From the NCBI GenBank assembly GCA_950097015.1, contig CATNEN010000038.1, forward strand, positions 3,245,501-3,309,500: a stretch of 64,000 bases of DNA. The letters are read 5' to 3'. Below the pieces are notes generated by a model, which had not been told where the DNA came from, searched no databases, and saw nothing but the letters and a program-made list of their open reading frames with translations. Positions 59,413-64,000 of this stretch are shown in pieces. The translations under genes were made by a program, and so were the position numbers. Origin of the DNA: Macrostomum hystrix (taxonomy: Eukaryota > Platyhelminthes > Macrostomidae). The stretch's first letter is position 1; every line of letters begins with the position of its first letter.

Positions 59413-60955
59413 ATGAAAGCCACCTATCCTTCAGTGCCTTCCGTCATCCCCCATCCACCATCCTTCAGTGCCTTCCGCCACACCCTATCCTTCAGTGTCT
59501 TCCGCCACCCCCTATCCTTCAGTGCCTTCCGCCACCCCCTATCCTTCAGTGCCTTCCGCCACCCCCTATCCTTCAGTGCCTTCCGCCACACCCTATCCTT
59601 CAGTGCCTTCAGCCAGACCCTATCCTTCAGTGCCTTCCGTCATCCCCCATCCACCATCCTTCAGAGCCTTCAGCCACCCCCTATCCTTCAGTGCCTTCCG
59701 CCACACCCTATCCTTCAGTGCCTTCCGTCATCCCCCATCCACCATCCTTCAGTGCCTTCAGCCACACCCTATCCTTCAGTGCCTTCCGCCACCCCCTATC
59801 CTTCAGTGCCTTCCGCCACACCCTATCCTTCAGTGCCTTCAGCCAGACCCTATCGTTCAGTGCCTTCCGTCATCCCCCATCCACCATCCTTCAGTGCCTT
59901 CAGCCACCCCCTATCCTTCAGTGCCTTCCACCACACCCTATCCTTCAGTGCCTTCCGTCATCCCCCATCCACCATCCTTCAGTGCCTTCAGCCACCCCCT
60001 ATCCTTCAGTGCCTTCCACCACCCCCTATCCTTCAGTGCCTTCCGCCACCCCCTATCCTTCAGTGCCTTCAGCCAGACCCTATACTTCAGTGCCTTCCGT
60101 CATCCCCCATCCACCATCCTTCAGTGCCTTCAGCCACACCCTATCCTTCAGTGCCTTCCGCCACCCCCTATCCTTCAGTGCCTTCAGCCACCCCCTATCC
60201 TTCAGTGCCTTCCGCCACACCCTATCCTTCAGTGCCTTCCGTCATCCCCCATCCACCATCCTTCAGTGCCTTCAGCCACACCCTATCCTTCAGTGCCTTC
60301 CGCCAGACCCTATCGTTCAGTGCCTTCAGCCAGACCCTATCGTTCAGTGCCTTCCGTCATCCCCCATCCACCATCCTTCAGTGCCTTCAGCCACCCCCTA
60401 TCCTTCAGTGCCTTCCGCCACACCCTATCCTTCAGTGCCTTCCGCCACACCCTATCCTTCAGTGCCTTCCGCCACACCCTATCCTTCAGTGCCTTTCGCC
60501 ATCCCCCATCCACCATCCTTCAGTGCCTTCAGCCACACCCTATCCTTCAGTGCCTTCCGCCACACCCTATCCTTCAGTGCCTTCCGTTATCCCCCATCCA
60601 CCATCCTTCAGTGCCTTCAGCCACCCCCTATCCTTCAGTGCCTTCCGCCACCCCCTATCCTTCAGTGCCTTCCGCCATCCCCCATCCACCATCCTTCAGT
60701 GCCTTCCGCCACACCCTATCCTTCAGTGCCTTCCGTGTCATCCCCCATCCACCATCCTTCAGTGCCTTCCGCCATCCACCATCCTTCAGTGCCTTCCGCC
60801 ACCCCCTATCCTTCAGTGCCTTCCGCCACACCCTATCCTTCAGTGCCTTTCGCCATCCCCTATCCTTCAGTGCCTTTCGCCATCCCCTATCCTTCAGTGC
60901 CTTTCGCAATCCCCTATCCTTCAGTGCCTTTCGCCATCCCCCTATCCTTCAGTGC
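59413..60955. repeat. 28-bp minisatellite upstream of EXOSC8
   Basis: Units of TCCTTCAGTGCCTTCCGCCACACCCTAT (28 bp), interspersed with 35-bp variants carrying CATCCCCCATCCACCA. Because the unit is 3n+1 and has no stop, all three plus frames are open for 520-620 codons; the longest runs in frame into the EXOSC8 start. The array ends about 90 bases before the start codon. Confidence 0.93.
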
Positions 60956-61046
60956 CCTCCGACGTGCCAAATCCTCTTACAGCCACGTCCATCTCCCATC
61001 CTACGATTTCAAAAGCGCGCCGGAGCTTCTGCTTTTTAGCGCAAAA

Positions 61047-62193
61047 ATGTCGCGTGAAATGTCGACAAACGCTGTGGATTTCGAGCTGGCGGCGCCCGAT
61101 GCATTCGCCAAGGCCTTGCTTGCCAATGATCTGCGACCCTCCGGCTCGGCTTTCGTCTCCGCTGCGGTGCCGCTGGGCAGCGTAACTCGCGGATGCTACG
61201 GCGGATCCGTAGGCAGCGCTTGCGCCAACCTGCACAACATCAAGACTGTCTTCGCCTGCGGTATCACGGCCAGTGTTGTTGAACACTCGGCCGCTCTGTC
61301 TAGCGACTGTCACCCGCTGCTGGCTTCCGGTGTCGTATTCAATGCCGACCTGCCACCGGCCTGCTCCAGGAGCTTCAGGCCCGGCCCCCCTAGCGACCTG
61401 GCTCAGGCGCTCACCATGCAGGTGTGTGTTGACTCGCTTCTAACCCAGAAATTTCCTAGGAGAACCACCCTGAATTCTCATGCACCTACGAATGATCATA
61501 GAAAATCGTTTCCGAAGTCCTATAGAGAATCAGCGCAGTTACCATAGACTATCACCTCGATTTATTTTTTAGCAAATTGCCCGAACTCCTAACCCCATAA
61601 AGGTGTCGGACGCCCTGGCGCAGTCTGGCTGCCTGGACCCGTCTCAGCTCAGTTTGGGTTCCCGGCACCGCATTCAGCTGCACATCGACTCCGTCTGCCT
61701 CAGCGCCAATGGATCGCTACCCGACGCCTGCCTGCTGGCTGTCAGCGCCGCCCTGGCAGACATCCGCCTGCCCCAGCTCGTTGCAACAGCCGACGCTAGC
61801 CGCTCCACCGACGATGACGACGATCATGCAGTCCATGATGGTGTCACATGCACGAATTCGCCAACTGTGGGAGTGAAGCGCGCTTCCGGCTTGCTCCGGC
61901 CGGCGCTGCTGCATCCCGGCTGCGCCGTTCTGTGCTGCAGCTTCAGCTGCCCCGCCTCTCCGGTTTCTGCGGACAGTCTACTGCTGGCGGTGCCCAGCAA
62001 AAAAGAGGAATTGCTGCCAGACGCGCCGCTGGTTCGAATCTTTACCGCCGGGGGCAGCAATGCTGCCCTGTGCCCGATTAGGGTTGTCAGCGTCCAGATG
62101 ACCGGCTGCGCCTCGGCCGAACTGGTTGACCGCTGCTGTCAAGAAGCCCTGGCTAGACATGCGGCCAGCCTTACTGGGCCTTTAGGTCTCTGA
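61047..62193 (+). CDS. EXOSC8: Exosome complex component RRP43
   Basis: Two coding exons, 61047-61421 and 61573-62193, joined at CAG/GTGTGT and TTTTTTAG in phase 0; 331 residues against 276 in human EXOSC8. RNase PH-fold landmarks in order: LLANDLRPSGSAFVSAAV (about 24-41), NIKTVFACGITASVVEHS (core strand), NADLPPACSRSFRPGPPSDL (about 100-119; typical of RRP43) and RIQLHIDSVCLSANGSLPDA. RRP43 is one of six RNase PH-like ring subunits of the RNA exosome and has no catalytic residues of its own; the ring threads RNA to Rrp44/Rrp6 for processing and decay. The excess length is mostly an acidic insert (TDDDDDH) and Cys/Ser-rich loops in the second half. The start Met at 61047 is chosen because the frame upstream is minisatellite. 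Confidence 0.88.
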
Positions 62194-62786
62194 ACTAATG
62201 CATTGAGGATGTCTGCTGAGGGTTAGTTGTTAAAAACATTGTCGTTTTTATAGCATTTTCAATGACAAATTCAATTGCATCATTTGCTTCAAATAAATAG
62301 CGCACACCTATCTGTTGGTTGCAATATATATAACAATGCTAGTTTGGCAATCCATAAATTGATTAAATACCTTGTTGCTTTTATTTATTACCTTACTGTT
62401 TATGCAAAAATAGCCGCGACAAAACCTTTTCATACTCGTATTCAACGTAGATCTCAACGCTACATCCCACGTCCGCAAAGGTAATCCTAACCGGCCCCTG
62501 CAACAAAGTTCAATAGCGTCTCTTGGACTATGAAAAACTAATTTCTAACTGGAAATCGTGCATACTGCATTTTCTCTAAACTTCTTCAATCTGCTGAACG
62601 AATTCTAAGCTTATTCCCATCTCTGCGACAAGAACAAAAGTGTACGAATATGCAACTGCAAAGGTGTCGGTGAATGTCTTATACGTACCACAGCAGTTTT
62701 TATTTCATTGACAGTCTTTTTTGAGGCTTCGATTTTCACCACTCTCCTAAACTGAAAGATAAAGAATTTCGACCGCTATCACTAAC
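62194..62786. other. 3' flank of EXOSC8
   Basis: No gene seen. AATAAA near 62292 is a plausible polyadenylation signal for EXOSC8, about 100 bases after its stop codon. Confidence 0.45.
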
Positions 62787-64000
62787 GGATGTACCATCCA
62801 TCAGTACATGCCACAGTCGTGTACCATCCATCAGTACATGTCACAGTCTTGTCCCATCCATCAGTACATGCCACAGTCGTGTACCATCCATCAGTACATG
62901 CCACAGTCGTGTACCATCCATCAGTACATGTCACAGTCTTGTCCCATCCATCAGCACATGCCACAGTCGTGTACCATCCATCAGTACATGCCACAGTCGT
63001 GTACCATCCATCAGTAGATATCACAGTCGTGTACCATCCATCAGTAGATATCACAGACCTGTACCATCCAGCAGTAGATATCACAGTCGTGTACCATCCA
63101 GCAGTAGATATCACAGTCGTGTACCATCCATCAGTAGATATCACAGACCTGTACCATCCAGCAGTAGATATCACAGTCGTGTACCATCCAGCAGTAGATA
63201 TCACAGTCGTGTACCATCCATCAGAAGATATCACAGTCGTGTACCATCCATCAGTGGATATCACAGTCGTGTACCATCCATCAGTAGATATCACAGACCT
63301 GTACCATCCAGCAGTAGATATCACAGTCGTGTACCATCCAGCAGTAGATATCACAGTCGTGTACCATCCATCAGTAGATATCACAGACCTGTACCATCCA
63401 GCAGTAGATATCACAGTCGTGTACCATCAAGCAGTAGATATCACAGTCGTGTACCATCCATCAGAAGATATCACAGTCGTGTACCATCCATCAGTAGATA
63501 TCACAGTCGTGTACCATCCATCAGTAGATATCACAGTCGTGTACCATCCATCAGTAGATATCACAGACCTGTACCATCCATCAGTAGATATCACAGACCT
63601 GTACCATCCATCAGTAGATATCACAGTCCTGTACCATCCATCAGTAGATATCACAGTCGTGTACCATCCATCAGTAGATATCACAGACCTGTACCATCCA
63701 TCAGTAGATATCACAGTCCTGTACCATCCATCAGTAGATATCACAGTCGTGTACCATCCAGCAGTAGATATCACAGTCGTGTACCATCCATCAGTAGATA
63801 TCACAGACCTGTACCATCCAGCAGTAGATATCACAGTCGTGTACCATCCAGCAGTAGATATCACAGTCGTGTACCATCCATCAGAAGATATCACAGTCGT
63901 GTACCATCCATCAGTAGATATCACAGTCGTGTACCATCCATCAGTAGATATCACAGTCCTGTACCATCCATCAGTAGATATCACAGTCCTGTACCATCCA
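62787..64000. repeat. 30-bp minisatellite, running off the window
   Basis: About forty units of GTACCATCCATCAGTAGATA followed by TCACAGTCGT, continuing past the window end. Variants alternate TCGT/ACCT/TCCT and CATC/CAGC. The first eight units form a subfamily with TACATGCC/TACATGTC in place of TAGATATC. On the minus strand the unit encodes a ten-residue repeat (ISTDGWYTTV), broken by one stop at about 63427. Confidence 0.93.

Noticed and set aside
59389-61185. Giant repetitive frames of 598, 523 and 618 codons
   Set aside because: They come from a 28-bp repeat without stop triplets; only the portion after 61047 has homology (EXOSC8).
62782-63984. Minus-strand decapeptide-repeat protein
   Set aside because: It is broken by a stop near 63427, unit variants change residues freely, and no start context, signal or splice site supports it.

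Overview
The window is animal nuclear DNA. Genes are split by many short GT-AG introns, most of the sequence is transposons and minisatellites, and the recognisable host genes are typical of bilaterians: a CLOCK-type bHLH-PAS factor, RPL23A, EXOSC8 and a membrane mucin with a SEA domain. A repeat-rich invertebrate such as a flatworm fits, but nothing here fixes the species.

Layout. 1-19702 is a Helitron district, all on the minus strand: three head-to-tail arrays of ~340-bp non-autonomous units (1-1721, 11812-12807, 16628-19702) flank a ~10.1-kb Helitron (1722-11808) and its coding-free derivative (12808-16627). The large element carries a nine-exon gene whose exons join in frame into a 1,821-residue protein: coiled coil, OTU protease, zinc-finger region, HUH/Y2 Rep and SF1B helicase. 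19703-22720 holds a decayed reverse transcriptase and little else.

22937-40592 is an 18-exon gene (model 3,073 residues, no frame break) for a secreted or membrane-tethered mucin: signal peptide, ten copies of a ~130-residue six-cysteine domain that I do not recognise, Ser/Thr-rich linkers, an ~800-residue Ser/Thr/Ala-rich region, a SEA domain with the GSVVV self-cleavage motif, and a C-terminal hydrophobic segment. One of its introns holds a 5.8-kb plus-strand Helitron made almost entirely of minisatellite DNA. A 14-bp minisatellite follows the gene.

42752-53744 holds a decayed mariner, RPL23A (minus strand, two coding exons, 156 residues), several nested MITEs, a cluster of TAGGCCTA octamers that look like excision scars, and a full-length hAT element with an intact 597-codon transposase. 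54767-58335 is a compact CLOCK-like gene (520 residues) with a mariner in the intron between the PAS-A and PAS-B exons. 59413-60955 is a 28-bp minisatellite running almost up to the start codon of EXOSC8 (61047-62193). A 30-bp minisatellite fills 62787 to the window end.

The four host genes act in unrelated processes (translation, RNA decay, clock transcription, cell surface) and show no sign of joint regulation. The theme linking the window is Helitron activity: one apparently complete Rep/Hel source, short derivatives amplified in tandem, and 23-bp-period minisatellites grown inside Helitron bodies. All exon coordinates were worked out by hand from splice motifs and reading-phase agreement; no search or alignment was run.
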